A stretch of DNA of 64,000 nucleotides from Acidithiobacillus thiooxidans ATCC 19377 (GCF_009662475.1 NZ_CP045571.1:804501-868500); one strand, 5' to 3'; positions 28,150 through 37,304 are shown, counted from the first letter of the stretch. Translations and numbers: made by a program. The notes: generated by a model not told the origin, from the sequence alone.

Positions 28150-28386
28150 TTATTCACCGCGCAGCAGGGCCATCAATTCATCGGTGCGCCACTTTACGTC
28201 GGCCCTGCCACGGGCTATCTCGAAGCGATCCGGCTTGCGGCTGGGCCGGGCACCGACCTTGTGAATAACGACATCGCCTTCGCGATTGACCGCGAAATCA
28301 ACAGAGCAGCCTGGCGCGAGATTCAGTGCGTCGCGAATCTGCTTGGGGATGGTGACCTGTCCCTTGCTGGTGAGTGTGGTTGCCAT
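28150..28386 (-). CDS. vapB: AbrB/SpoVT-type antitoxin VapB
   Basis: A 78-aa antitoxin with an N-terminal swapped-hairpin DNA-binding domain: TLTSKGQVTIPKQIRDALNL followed by PGCSVDFAVNREGDVVIHK. The C-terminal tail would bind VapC. An inverted segment upstream (28400-28420) could be its autoregulatory operator but is not clear. First gene of the vapBC pair. Confidence 0.92.
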   Translation of the reverse strand: MATTLTSKGQVTIPKQIRDALNLAPGCSVDFAVNREGDVVIHKVGARPSRKPDRFEIARGRADVKWRTDELMALLRGE

Positions 28387-28502
28387 TTGATGACTCCTGA
28401 CGTATTACGGTATCGGCAATTGTAATACTTCCAAGACACAACGGCAATTTCCGAAAATTCGCAGCGCCCGTGAAACCCTGCCACTGCTGGCCCTTCGCGG
28501 GC

Positions 28503-28532
28503 GTAAAAAAGCCCGGAGCATGTCCGGGCTTT
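28503..28532 (-). terminator. Rho-independent terminator reading leftward
   Basis: A stem of about 10 bp (AAAGCCCGGA / TCCGGGCTTT on the - strand) with a CATGC loop is followed on the - strand by TTTTTT. It is upstream of vapB, so it does not serve vapBC. It directly follows the tRNA-like 3' fragment at 28540-28560, which it would suit. Confidence 0.75.
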
Positions 28533-28539
28533 GGAATGT

Positions 28540-28560
28540 TGGTGGGCGGAGGAGGATCAA
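28540..28560 (-). other. Possible 3'-terminal tRNA fragment (attachment-site remnant)
   Basis: On the - strand this reads TTGATCCTCCTCCGCCCACCA, which looks like the 3' part of a tRNA: end of the T-loop, T-stem strand CCTCC, acceptor strand TCCGCCC, discriminator A and CCA. No matching 5' half exists next to it, so it is not a gene. Such a fragment followed by a terminator is what an integrase leaves when it recombines at a tRNA 3' end. No second copy was found in the window. Confidence 0.35.
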
Positions 28561-28612
28561 AGTTAATAATAATATTTAATTAAAACAATATGATGAATAA
28601 TGACATCTTTTA

Positions 28613-28634
28613 AGTTGCCCCCATAGTTGCCCCC
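28613..28634 (+). repeat. Short direct repeat AGTTGCCCCC x2
   Basis: Two exact copies of AGTTGCCCCC are separated by AT and lie within a TTAA...TTAA frame. They are in the AT-rich stretch between the tRNA-like fragment and the first IS256 copy. They may be recombinase arm-type sites left from an excised integrase gene, which is inference. Nothing else is apparent between 28387 and 28713. Confidence 0.4.
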
Positions 28635-28713
28635 TTAAGAAACAGCCTACTCCAAAAAAAACACAGCAGCCTGGACGGGCAGCGCACCTTTAAAAAAACG
28701 CTAATGCATAATC

Positions 28714-30128
28714 GAGCTATAGTCAAATCTGGTGTATGAGCATTTTCTGACATAGATCAGGCGGCGGTCTGTTGATCATCCGGCAGGGTGAGGTTAGCCG
28801 GTAAGCCATCGATAAATTTCACCCCTGCAAAAAGCTGCAGGACTTTCTCTGGAGCATAAATCCCAATCCAGCGTTTTTCAGCCTGCTGCAGCATCTTGAA
28901 ACCCAATCCCAGAAAGCTGCTGCGTGATACACAGTTCTTCGTCCGGGTAGTCCGGTGGCGTACCGTAGCGAAGGTGGACTCAATGGCATTGGTGGTCCGG
29001 ATATGCCGCCAGTGTTCGGCCGGAAAATCATAGAAAGCGAGCAATTCAGCCCGATCTTTTTCCAGTTTAGCCACGGCCTTGGGATACTTTGCCTGGTAAT
29101 TGCGCACAAACACGTCCAGTGCTTTTTCCGCAGCCTGGCGATTGGCGGCCATCCAGATTTCCTGCAACGCTGCCTTGGCTTTGCTCTGTTGGGCTTTGGG
29201 AAGTTCGTTGAGAATGTTGGCGGTCTTATGCACCCAGCAGCGTTGCTGACCAGTTTCGGGATAGGCTTCATCCAGTGCGGCCCAAAACCCCATGGCACCA
29301 TCCCCAATGGCGAGCAAAGGGGCCGTCTCCAGACCGCGCGCCTGCAGGTCACGCAGGATCTCCAGCCAGGAAGCTTTGGATTCGCGCAGGCCGTCACTGA
29401 CACTGACCAGCTCTTTCTTGCCCTCTGCCGTCACGCCGATAATCACCAGCAGGCAGATACGCGGATCCTCCTCCGCACGGAGGTTCGTATAAATACCGTC
29501 TACCCACCAGTAAGCATAGCGCTTTCCCTGTAGGGAGCGGTGTTGCCAATGGGCATACTCTTGCGCCCACTCCGCCTTGAGACGTCCCAACACCGCAGGT
29601 GAAAGTCCCTTGGCCTCATCACCCAGCAAAATGGAAAGGGCTTCCTGCATGTGGCCGGAAGACACCCCATGCAGATAGAGCCAAGGTACTGTAGCGGCTA
29701 CCGTTCGTGATTTGCGTACATACGGAGGCGCCAGTACCGAATTGAATTTGATCCCCGATCCTGAGCGGTCCCGCACCTTGGGTACTTTGACGGGTACCGG
29801 ACCCAGAGCGGTCAGGATCTCGCGCTCCGGCAGATGCCCATTACGCACGACCGCCTGACGCCCATCAACCATCCGCACCGTCGCAAATTCTTCCAGCAAT
29901 ACCGCCACCTCTGCCTCTATGGCCTGCTCAATCAGAGAGCGTGCCGCGCGTCGAAGTATCCCTTCAATGCCCAGACCCAACTCTCCCATCCCACCTGCTA
30001 TTACGGTATTCTTTTCCACGGCGTACTCCTTATGTTGCTCTTTGAGTCGGAAACCCTTTGTAGCAACAGTACGCCACCTCATTCAAGCCAGTTGTAACGC
30101 GCCCGTACACCACTTTCGAGCATAGCTC
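28714..30128 (-). mobile_element. IS256-family insertion sequence, copy 1
   Basis: A 1415-bp element. Terminal inverted repeats begin GAGCTATAGTCAAATCTGG and GAGCTATGCTCGAAAGTGG (18 of the first 23 bp match). It is flanked by the 9-bp target duplication TGCATAATC at 28705-28713 and 30129-30137. It inserted in non-coding DNA. The transposase is identical in amino acid sequence to copy 3. Confidence 0.95.
28757..30019 (-). CDS. IS256-family transposase, copy 1
   Basis: Mutator-type DDE transposase, about 420 aa from the GTG at 30019, which is preceded by AAGGAG; an in-frame ATG at 30082 would give 441 aa. Catalytic positions are visible: D in YWWVDGIYTNLR, D in LLAIGDGAMGFW and E in TTNAIESTFATVR. 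The C-HH-type motif region QRCWVHKTANIL is also present. It encodes Leu in EILTALG, Ser in SVSDG and Thr in LETAPLL. Confidence 0.95.
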   Translation of the reverse strand: MEKNTVIAGGMGELGLGIEGILRRAARSLIEQAIEAEVAVLLEEFATVRMVDGRQAVVRNGHLPEREILTALGPVPVKVPKVRDRSGSGIKFNSVLAPPYVRKSRTVAATVPWLYLHGVSSGHMQEALSILLGDEAKGLSPAVLGRLKAEWAQEYAHWQHRSLQGKRYAYWWVDGIYTNLRAEEDPRICLLVIIGVTAEGKKELVSVSDGLRESKASWLEILRDLQARGLETAPLLAIGDGAMGFWAALDEAYPETGQQRCWVHKTANILNELPKAQQSKAKAALQEIWMAANRQAAEKALDVFVRNYQAKYPKAVAKLEKDRAELLAFYDFPAEHWRHIRTTNAIESTFATVRHRTTRTKNCVSRSSFLGLGFKMLQQAEKRWIGIYAPEKVLQLFAGVKFIDGLPANLTLPDDQQTAA

Positions 30129-30317
30129 TGCATAATCGGGTGCACACCGAGAAAAGAACAGGCAAAAAAAGAGGTATTCGGGGGCCCCTTATCTCGGCTT
30201 GGTTCAGCTCAGTCAGGCAGGAAGAACACCTTCCGGTCTTACATCTACGGTTTAGACGAGCGGCAGACTTACTCCGGGGTTTCGAGGCGGTTGCCGAGCA
30301 CGCAGAAATGGTGCGTC

Positions 30318-30373
30318 ATCAATTACAGTATTGTCTCATCAGGGGATCCTGATGAGACAAAACTGTAATTGAT
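30318..30373. repeat. 56-bp near-perfect palindrome
   Basis: Arms at 30318-30343 and 30348-30373 are inverted copies over 26 bp with a single A:A mismatch, around a 4-nt centre GGAT. Each arm begins ATCAATTACAGT and ends in TTGTCTCATCAGG or its complement. No T-run follows, so it is not a simple terminator. It could be two abutted transposon ends or a recombination or replication site. Confidence 0.8.
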
Positions 30374-30862
30374 TAATTTATATAAAAAACAAATAGATTG
30401 TATAATCTTCATAGGGTTAAGTTAGTGATCTTGGCAGATTTTTGTTTGGTTGCTATGAAAATGGGGGCTGATGAACTGGCAGGAGGAATTACCTGCCCTG
30501 TTATCTATGTCCTTAGTGTCCAAAACCCTGACGATACTTTCTGTACCATGGGTTGGAAGAAGAATGTCTGTGAGGAGCTTGTCGCCACAATAGGAACCCC
30601 TTCGACTTTCTTTCTTCCGCCCGTTGCAGATCCACAGCTGTCACGTGACCCGCCATTTTTCATCCTGCGTTAAATATAACACCGTTATGGACCTTCTCTT
30701 CCCGAGCTGAAGACGGACCATAACTTTCTTTCAACCCCTTTTTCAAGCGTCCGAGTCAGATCCGTTAAATTGATCAGAATAAACGAGGGGCTATGACTAC
30801 CGCCCCTCACACAACGTGACCATCAGCGCGTCTAAAGCCATCAATATCGCTGACCATACTCA

Positions 30863-31000
30863 CTAAGCCGCCCACACGGCCGATAACGCTGAGCCTGGAT
30901 ATGACCCAGTTACCTCTAAACTGTATCTTCCGGCGGATAGCATGCATCAGTATAGGCACACCGATATCACGCTTCTAAGCCGCCTGTATGGCGGATAACA
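30863..31000 (-). repeat. Two imperfect hairpin repeats resembling type I-F CRISPR repeats
   Basis: Copies at about 30863-30887 and 30975-30999 match at 20 of 25 positions. On the - strand the second reads GTTATCCGCCATACAGGCGG then CTTAGAAG, which by eye agrees with a type I-F repeat at about 22 of 28 positions and keeps the stem by a compensatory pair. The spacing is 112 bp, and a much weaker copy may lie between them near 30916. No cas gene is in the window. It may be an eroded array or unrelated repeats. Confidence 0.3.
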
Positions 31001-31310
31001 GCCGTGGGTTGGAAGACGGTAGTTTCTTTGCTAGTGAAGGACCAGTCCAGACTGAATGGGGACATTCATTGCCGATGATCAATGGACAGCTTCCGATCGA
31101 CAGTGCCACCTACATACACCATTTCCGCGCACGACCGCAAAGCGCCGCATGGCGGACTACACTGTGCCTATGTCCGAAGGATTCTCTATCACCTGAAGCA
31201 AAGGGCATACGCAGACAAGCCCCGCCCCTGCCTGAGAGTCAGACAACGCCCACGAGTCTGTTCGCCTGACAAAACAACCGACCACAAGACGCTGTGCCGT
31301 GAGCTGCGGC

Positions 31311-31334
31311 GACCTTCCGGCGTGCCGGAAGGTC
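31311..31334. repeat. Perfect 11-bp stem hairpin
   Basis: GACCTTCCGGC and GCCGGAAGGTC pair perfectly around a GT centre. There is no T-run and no gene ends next to it. It lies in the non-coding stretch between IS copies 1 and 2. Confidence 0.7.
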
Positions 31335-31534
31335 GGGAAGGGAGTAAATGGAGAGTACACGGGCTGGTTTTCAGACGATGGCCGCGCAATTCGGGGTATG
31401 CTCTGGATTATCGGACGGTGAAGTGGCGGACCGTTGACGGTAAGCTGCTGCTGGACTTAGGCAAAATAGCCGTTTTCTTCTTATACCCCAATAGTACCAC
31501 GGTCATTTCAGGCGACTGCTCACCGGCAAGTCAT

Positions 31535-32949
31535 GAGCTATAGTCAAATCTGGTGTATGAGCATTTTCTGACATAGATCAGGCGGCGGTCTGTTGATCAT
31601 CCGGCAGGGTGAGGTTAGCCGGTAAGCCATCGATAAATTTCACCCCTGCAAAAAGCTGCAGGACTTTCTCTGGAGCATAAATCCCAATCCAGCGTTTTTC
31701 AGCCTGCTGCAGCATCTTGAAACCCAATCCCAGAAAGCTGCTGCGTGATACACAGTTCTTCGTCCGGGTAGTCCGGTGGCGTACCGTAGCGAAGGTGGAC
31801 TCAATGGCATTGGTGGTCCGGATATGCCGCCAGTGTTCGGCTGGAAAATCATAGAAAGCGAGCAATTCAGCCCGATCTTTTTCCAGTTTAGCCACGGCCT
31901 TGGGATACTTTGCCTGGTAATTGCGCACAAACACGTCCAGTGCTTTTTCCGCAGCCTGGCGATTGGCGGCCATCCAGATTTCCTGCAACGCTGCCTTGGC
32001 TTTGCTCTGTTGGGCTTTGGGAAGTTCGTTGAGAATGTTGGCGGTCTTATGCACCCAGCAGCGTTGCTGACCAGTTTCGGGATAGGCTTCATCCAGTGCG
32101 GCCCAAAACCCCATGGCACCATCCCCAATGGCGAGCAAAGGGGCCGCCTCCAGACCGCGCGCCTGCAGGTCACGCAGGATCTCCAGCCAGGAAGCTTTGG
32201 ATTCGCGCAGGCCGTCACCGACACTGACCAGCTCTTTCTTGCCCTCTGCCGTCACGCCGATAATCACCAGCAGGCAGATACGCGGATCCTCCTCCGCACG
32301 GAGGTTCGTATAAATACCGTCTACCCACCAGTAAGCATAGCGCTTTCCCTGTAGGGAGCGGTGTTGCCAATGGGCATACTCTTGCGCCCACTCCGCCTTG
32401 AGACGTCCCAACACCGCAGGTGAAAGTCCCTTGGCCTCATCACCCAGCAAAATGGAAAGGGCTTCCTGCATGTGGCCGGAAGACACCCCATGCAGATAGA
32501 GCCAAGGTACTGTAGCGGCTACCGTTCGTGATTTGCGTACATACGGAGGCGCCAGTACCGAATTGAATTTGATCCCCGATCCTGAGCGGTCCCGCACCTT
32601 GGGTACTTTGACGGGTACCGGACCCAGAGCGGTCATGATCTCGCGCTCCGGCAGATGCCCATTACGCACGACCGCCTGACGCCCATCAACCATCCGCACT
32701 GTCGCAAATTCTTCCAGCAATACCGCCACCTCTGCCTCTATGGCCTGCTCAATCAGAGAGCGTGCCGCGCGTCGAAGTATCCCTTCAATGCCCAGACCCA
32801 ACTCTCCCATCCCACCTGCTATTACGGTATTCTTTTCCACGGCGTACTCCTTATGTTGCTCTTTGAGTCGGAAACCCTTTGTAGCAACAGTACGCCACCT
32901 CATTCAAGCCAGTTGTAACGCGCCCGTACACCACTTTCGAGCATAGCTC
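31535..32949 (-). mobile_element. IS256-family insertion sequence, copy 2
   Basis: 1415 bp, same ends as copy 1, with target duplication GCAAGTCAT at 31526-31534 and 32950-32958. It lies just downstream of the nuclease gene at 32974, leaving that gene intact at its 3' end. Confidence 0.95.
31578..32840 (-). CDS. IS256-family transposase, copy 2
   Basis: Same DDE transposase as copy 1, from the GTG at 32840 (ATG alternative at 32903). It is the most diverged of the five: Met in EIMTALG, Gly in VGDGLRES (Ser in all others) and Ala in LEAAPLL. The catalytic D, D and E segments are unchanged, so it is probably active. Confidence 0.95.
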   Translation of the reverse strand: MEKNTVIAGGMGELGLGIEGILRRAARSLIEQAIEAEVAVLLEEFATVRMVDGRQAVVRNGHLPEREIMTALGPVPVKVPKVRDRSGSGIKFNSVLAPPYVRKSRTVAATVPWLYLHGVSSGHMQEALSILLGDEAKGLSPAVLGRLKAEWAQEYAHWQHRSLQGKRYAYWWVDGIYTNLRAEEDPRICLLVIIGVTAEGKKELVSVGDGLRESKASWLEILRDLQARGLEAAPLLAIGDGAMGFWAALDEAYPETGQQRCWVHKTANILNELPKAQQSKAKAALQEIWMAANRQAAEKALDVFVRNYQAKYPKAVAKLEKDRAELLAFYDFPAEHWRHIRTTNAIESTFATVRHRTTRTKNCVSRSSFLGLGFKMLQQAEKRWIGIYAPEKVLQLFAGVKFIDGLPANLTLPDDQQTAA

Positions 32950-32973
32950 GCAAGTCATCGGCCATTGCCGACG

Positions 32974-35070
32974 TTAAGAAGGCTGACCTTGGCTGCGCAT
33001 CTTCTGATGGTGGTAGTGCTCCAGCAGCACATTGAAGGTCGAGAACGTCATGGGAATCGATAGCCTCGTCCTCACCTCAGTAAGCGATTGCACCCCTTCC
33101 AATAGGACGTCGAGCTGGGCCACGCTCGCGGAAGCGGCATTGAGCGGATGGGCGTTGATGTGTTGGCCTGCCGCCTCAAGCAGGCGTGTCTCCTCCTGAA
33201 ACAAGCGCAGATTTGTGTTGAATTCCGCGACTTGCCTTTTTTTCGTATAGCCGGGATCGCAGGTGAATTGAGCCGACAACAATGCGTTATAGACGTTCCT
33301 AAGCATCGACCGATCTTGGAGCGCGCCGTGATCCAACAGGGTCGCGGTGAGGCGCGTGATGTGCCGGTCTCGAAGCTCAAGCCTTGTCCCATCGTGGAAA
33401 TGTATCGAGCCCGCACTCCGCAAAATCCGCTCATGCCTGAGAGCCTGCGCTTGAGGCGCAAACAAACCACTCGCAAAATCGAGTAACGCATCGCCCTGCA
33501 TGCCGGTCATGGCGCCCCTGGTCAGCGCCTTAGCTTTGCACTCGACAAGGATGATATTTTCCTCATCCTCGAAAACGAGATCGCACTCGCCGGCACCTTG
33601 TTCACCCAGATCATAGAGCGCGTTCTCGAAGCTCGGTTGAAAGCCGTGTTTGGCGAATAGGTATTTCGTCAGCCGCTCTGCTGCATTGCCTCTCAGGCTA
33701 GCGATTTCCTGGTCGGTCTTGATGATTTTCCAAGCTGTGAATGTGGCTTCGAACAGGGCTGGGCCCAATACCGAGGCCGCCGGCAGAACGACGCTGTCTT
33801 CCTTGAGCAAAATGAGTGGCTTGAAGATTACGTCAGGACCCGCAGCTCCAAAGGGAGAGCGATAGTATTTGTTGGCCTCTCCCTCTCTATACGCGAAGAA
33901 CTGTAACATGGATTTGAAAAGCCCCAGGTCGAAGCCGGTTGCAACCAAAGCGGCGATCGGTACGACCTGAGTGCCCGGTCTGGCATGAGCTTTGAGAACC
34001 CGAGCCAGCTGCACCGCATCCGCAACATTCCAGCCGAGCCGTTGTTTCATGCAGACATCGAAGCTTTCGCCGAAAAAAACGGTGAGAAACTCGGGCGTGA
34101 AGCTGAGATGCCACTGACGAAGAGAGAAGCAGTGGTCGTAGTGAGCAACCTCTCGCAGTCCATCCTCCAAGGCTTGGGCATTCAAACCCAGAAAAGCAAA
34201 TTGTGAATAGGGTTCGAGATCGAGCATCGCCACGAGATCACGCGCCAGGCTGACGGCCTTGTCCCAGAAGCGCTTGGGATTGTGGACATTGGTTCCTTGG
34301 GCCGGTAGCTTGACAGCAATGTTATAGAGCAGTCCAATCGGCAACTCCGGCGGTCGGTCGCCAAACCCTATGACGTATTTCCTGCCAAATAAAATTTGCT
34401 CGTACTCGTAGGGGTGGACATTAAGGGCAACCTGCATGATGTTCGAGAGCGCATTGAGGCAGCCTAGGACACGGAGGCATTTCTGAATTTGGCCGACGAT
34501 GTTCTCGGTAACCTCATCCCTGATCTGGTATCGCCCTGAGCGAATTGAAAAGTCGTAGCCGAGCCGTTTGATCCGAGTCGCTGCGCCCGCAACTGCTGTC
34601 GTGCGAGCATTCTGGAATGGAAATCGCTTGAGGACCGTGAAGGCGCGTCCGATGAGCATGGCTTCCAGCCAGGCCGACTCATGGTCGAGTGTCCTCACGA
34701 AGGCGGTGACTTGCGGAGAAGGGGGTGCGCCTGGTTGAACGGGCCCGGACGGAATCCTCTTTCCGTCGGGCTGAGCTATCCCGGGCAGGCAAGCGGCAAT
34801 GTTGTTGAGTGCCTCGGCGATCGGTATGCTCACCATATCCAGCACATTAGCCAAAAAAAAATGATTGGCTAGGGCGCGCACGGTGCCAACCGTTTGACCC
34901 GTATTGTCCAATATGATCAATAAATCGAAGAGGTGATCCGATGCTTGTTGAAGGCTCTGATAGGCTTCCAAAGCCTCATTCGCGGCGGCTTCATCTGCCA
35001 TTGGCACGGCTGTGACGGAATCTTGAAAAATTTCTCTTAGCTTTTGTGCCCGATCGTCCAGGTCCTGCAA
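32974..35070 (-). CDS. Large protein with a PD-(D/E)XK nuclease-like motif, candidate defence gene
   Basis: A 698-aa protein I cannot name. At about residues 480-530 it has AAERLTKYLFAKHG, then GAGECDLVFEDE and NIILVECKAKAL. This is a D-x(n)-E-x-K arrangement typical of PD-(D/E)XK nucleases such as Mrr- or NERD-like proteins. The N-terminal two-thirds is helical and of unknown role. There is no signal peptide or clear membrane segment. The start is TTG at 35070 with AAGGAG 6 nt upstream; a stop lies about 16 codons further up, so the protein is close to full length. It is a single gene between two mobile elements, a setting common for anti-phage or anti-plasmid nucleases, but function is inferred only. 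Confidence 0.65.
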   Translation of the reverse strand: MQDLDDRAQKLREIFQDSVTAVPMADEAAANEALEAYQSLQQASDHLFDLLIILDNTGQTVGTVRALANHFFLANVLDMVSIPIAEALNNIAACLPGIAQPDGKRIPSGPVQPGAPPSPQVTAFVRTLDHESAWLEAMLIGRAFTVLKRFPFQNARTTAVAGAATRIKRLGYDFSIRSGRYQIRDEVTENIVGQIQKCLRVLGCLNALSNIMQVALNVHPYEYEQILFGRKYVIGFGDRPPELPIGLLYNIAVKLPAQGTNVHNPKRFWDKAVSLARDLVAMLDLEPYSQFAFLGLNAQALEDGLREVAHYDHCFSLRQWHLSFTPEFLTVFFGESFDVCMKQRLGWNVADAVQLARVLKAHARPGTQVVPIAALVATGFDLGLFKSMLQFFAYREGEANKYYRSPFGAAGPDVIFKPLILLKEDSVVLPAASVLGPALFEATFTAWKIIKTDQEIASLRGNAAERLTKYLFAKHGFQPSFENALYDLGEQGAGECDLVFEDEENIILVECKAKALTRGAMTGMQGDALLDFASGLFAPQAQALRHERILRSAGSIHFHDGTRLELRDRHITRLTATLLDHGALQDRSMLRNVYNALLSAQFTCDPGYTKKRQVAEFNTNLRLFQEETRLLEAAGQHINAHPLNAASASVAQLDVLLEGVQSLTEVRTRLSIPMTFSTFNVLLEHYHHQKMRSQGQPS

Positions 35071-35303
35071 GCGGGTCTCCTTGAGGCGGGATGTTTCATG
35101 ATGGGCGGTGCCAGAAATTTAAACGGGCACCCCACAGTGGCTATAGCAAAGCATTTTGAATCAGCTACTCAGTATCAAAGGCTTTCCGGCGGATTACTAT
35201 GTGCAGCAGTCCTTCGGATGGTTGCAGCCAAGGGAATGATTAGCGACCGACCGTCCCTGATCAATAATAGTCTTTCCCAGGCTATCTGGGAATGTCAGCC
35301 TTG

Positions 35304-36704
35304 TCCAATATGAAATGAGTCTGAAGGGTGGAACGTGTTTCTAACATGAAATGCGTCTGGAGTGAGCTGCAACGGAATTGGGTTCCGTTCATGATGGAGG
35401 GATGAAAGCCATCATGAAACTTGAAGAGTTAAAAACGATTGAACAACTCGAGACCTTTCTGTCCGGTACCCAGGCGGTGGCCTTTTCGGTCATGGGCGAC
35501 AAGGACACTTGCTACCGCTGGATTCAGGGGGAACTGGTCAAGTTCCGGTATGTGACGTTGCCCCGCCCCGCCAGAGGGGTGGTGATCCGCTATCTGATGA
35601 AGGTCAGTGGTTACTCCCGTCAGCAGATCACCCGGCTGATTGCCCAGTATCGCCAACACGGTCGGTTACAGCGCCGCCAGCGCACGGTGGCTGGTTTCCA
35701 GCACCAGTACACCGCCGAGGATATCCGCCTGCTGGCGGCGATGGATGAGCGCCACGACACGCCCTGCGGTCAGGCCATCAAGAAGCTGTGTGAACGGGCC
35801 TGCACGGTCTTCGGTCAGGCCGAGTACGAGCGGCTGGCCGCGATCTCCGTGAGCCACCTGTATAACCTGAGAAAATCCACCACCTACACCTGCCAGCGCT
35901 GCCACTTTGCAAAGACCCGACCCAAAGCATCAACCATCGGCGAGCGGCGCAAACCCCAGCCCAACGGCCAGCCCGGCTATATCCGCATCGACACGGTCCA
36001 TCAAGGCGACCTGGACAAACAGAAAGGCGTGTATCACATCAACGCGGTGGATGAACACACCCAGTTCGAGATCGTCGTGAGCGTCGAGAAAATTAGCGAG
36101 CACCACCTTATTCCAGCTCTGGAGCAGCTGTTGGACAGTTTCCCCTTTACCGTGCTCGGCTTCCACTCCGACAACGGCTCGGAATACATCAACAGACGGG
36201 TCGCTGGGCTGCTGGAGAAACTGCGCATCGAGTTCACTAAGTCCCGCTCACGTCATTCCAATGACAACGCCCTGGCCGAAAGCAAAAACGGCACTGTGGT
36301 GAGAAAGCTGTTCGGGTACAGCCATATTCCTCAACGCTGGGCGGCACTGATCAACGCCTTCAACCAACAGCACCTCAATCCCTATATCAACTTCCACCGT
36401 CCCTGCTTCTTCCCGGAAACCCACACTGATGCCAAAGGCAAACAACGTAAACTCTACCCCTATGAGAACATGATGACGCCTTATGACAAGCTCAAATCAT
36501 TGCCCCAGGCAGAAAGCTATTTGAAACCCGGCGTAACCTTTGAAATACTCGACCAGCTCGCTTACCAGATCAGCGACAACCAGGCGGCGGACCAGCTCCA
36601 GAAGGCCCGTCAAAGACTATTCAAAACGATCCATGGACGGCCACCGAAAACCGGTTGACAGGGCATTCTCTACAACCACTTCCCAGACTCATTTATGGAT
36701 TGGA
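35304..36704 (+). mobile_element. Insertion sequence with integrase-core transposase
   Basis: About 1.4 kb. Inverted ends are visible as TCCAATATGAAATGAGTCTG at 35304 and, on the other strand, TCCAATCCATAAATGAGTCT ending at 36704. A further internal direct copy of the end motif (ACATGAAATGCGTCTGGAG) lies at 35344. No target duplication could be identified, so the exact ends are uncertain. Confidence 0.7.
35402..36658 (+). CDS. Integrase-core (rve) DDE transposase
   Basis: About 418 aa with an N-terminal helix-turn-helix (YLMKVSGYSRQQITRLIAQY) and an integrase core. Catalytic candidates are D in IRIDTVHQGD, D in LGFHSDNGSEY and E in NALAESKNGTVVRK. The family looks like IS481/ISNCY-type elements; I cannot give the exact name. 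The start is ATG at 35402 or 35414 after GATGGAGG. The frame is complete, so the element may be functional. Confidence 0.85.
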   Translation: MKAIMKLEELKTIEQLETFLSGTQAVAFSVMGDKDTCYRWIQGELVKFRYVTLPRPARGVVIRYLMKVSGYSRQQITRLIAQYRQHGRLQRRQRTVAGFQHQYTAEDIRLLAAMDERHDTPCGQAIKKLCERACTVFGQAEYERLAAISVSHLYNLRKSTTYTCQRCHFAKTRPKASTIGERRKPQPNGQPGYIRIDTVHQGDLDKQKGVYHINAVDEHTQFEIVVSVEKISEHHLIPALEQLLDSFPFTVLGFHSDNGSEYINRRVAGLLEKLRIEFTKSRSRHSNDNALAESKNGTVVRKLFGYSHIPQRWAALINAFNQQHLNPYINFHRPCFFPETHTDAKGKQRKLYPYENMMTPYDKLKSLPQAESYLKPGVTFEILDQLAYQISDNQAADQLQKARQRLFKTIHGRPPKTG

Positions 36705-36880
36705 AAATACTTGTCTGCTCCCGCTACCCTAATGCCGTAGGGCCCCGGCCCTGACGGTCGGCAGTCTACTGATATTACTCCTCCCCAAGCTGGCTAGGAA
36801 CGACCACTCCCGCTGCTTACCAGTAGTTCATGTATGGTGTACCCGTCCCTCAGCACTAACCGAAGAGATTTCTTCTTTCT

Positions 36881-37168
36881 TTATTCCAGCGTTACCGCAG
36901 CCAATTCCGCCCATCGTGTCGTGTAGGCAGGATATTTATTCTCCCTTTTCATGGCCCATTCCATGGGTGCCTTGGTTCCGGCTATGCCCGGCTGCAGGCT
37001 GCCTCTGCCAAAGCGGACATTGATCTGGTCCATGGTTGCCATCAACTGATTGGCACGATTCTCGGCTGCTGTATCCTGGAATAAATTGATCTGTACATTT
37101 TCTACCGACTGGATGGCCATGAGATGCACCCCTGCTTTGGCACCAGTTCGAGACTGAGATCCGGAGCC
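36881..37168 (-). pseudogene. umuC: Remnant of umuC, C-terminal end only
   Basis: The frame encodes GAKAGVHLMAIQSVENVQIN followed by LMATMDQINVRFGRGSLQ and ENKYPAYTTRWAELAAV. This is the C-terminal little-finger/DUF4113 end of the error-prone polymerase subunit UmuC. The Y-family palm and fingers are missing: a stop in frame and unrelated sequence lie just upstream (near 37169). It ends about 180 bp from the first serine recombinase gene, so integration may have cut umuC. No 5' part is in the window. Confidence 0.75.
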
Positions 37169-37304
37169 TTATATGGACAGCGAAGCACGTTGTGTGCAGT
37201 GGTTTCGGGACTGTGTAGCTTATTCTGAACGATTATGTGCTTACCTATTCCTCTAGTCCTATGATCCATCCATCTTTTTCTGGATAGGACTGGGCTGCAA
37301 CAGG

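Larger units (their letters stand above)
30138..31525. other. 1.4-kb non-coding stretch between IS copies 1 and 2
   Basis: I find no convincing gene here. The open frames (for example + 30398-30673 and 31082-31543) have no recognisable domains, no good ribosome-binding sites and uneven composition. The stretch is rich in hairpins and imperfect repeats, described separately (30318-30373, 30863-31000, 31311-31334). It is most likely degraded mobile DNA. Confidence 0.6.

Noticed and set aside
30398-30673. 91-codon + strand frame between IS copies 1 and 2
   Set aside because: No good start signal, no domain and irregular composition in a degraded stretch.
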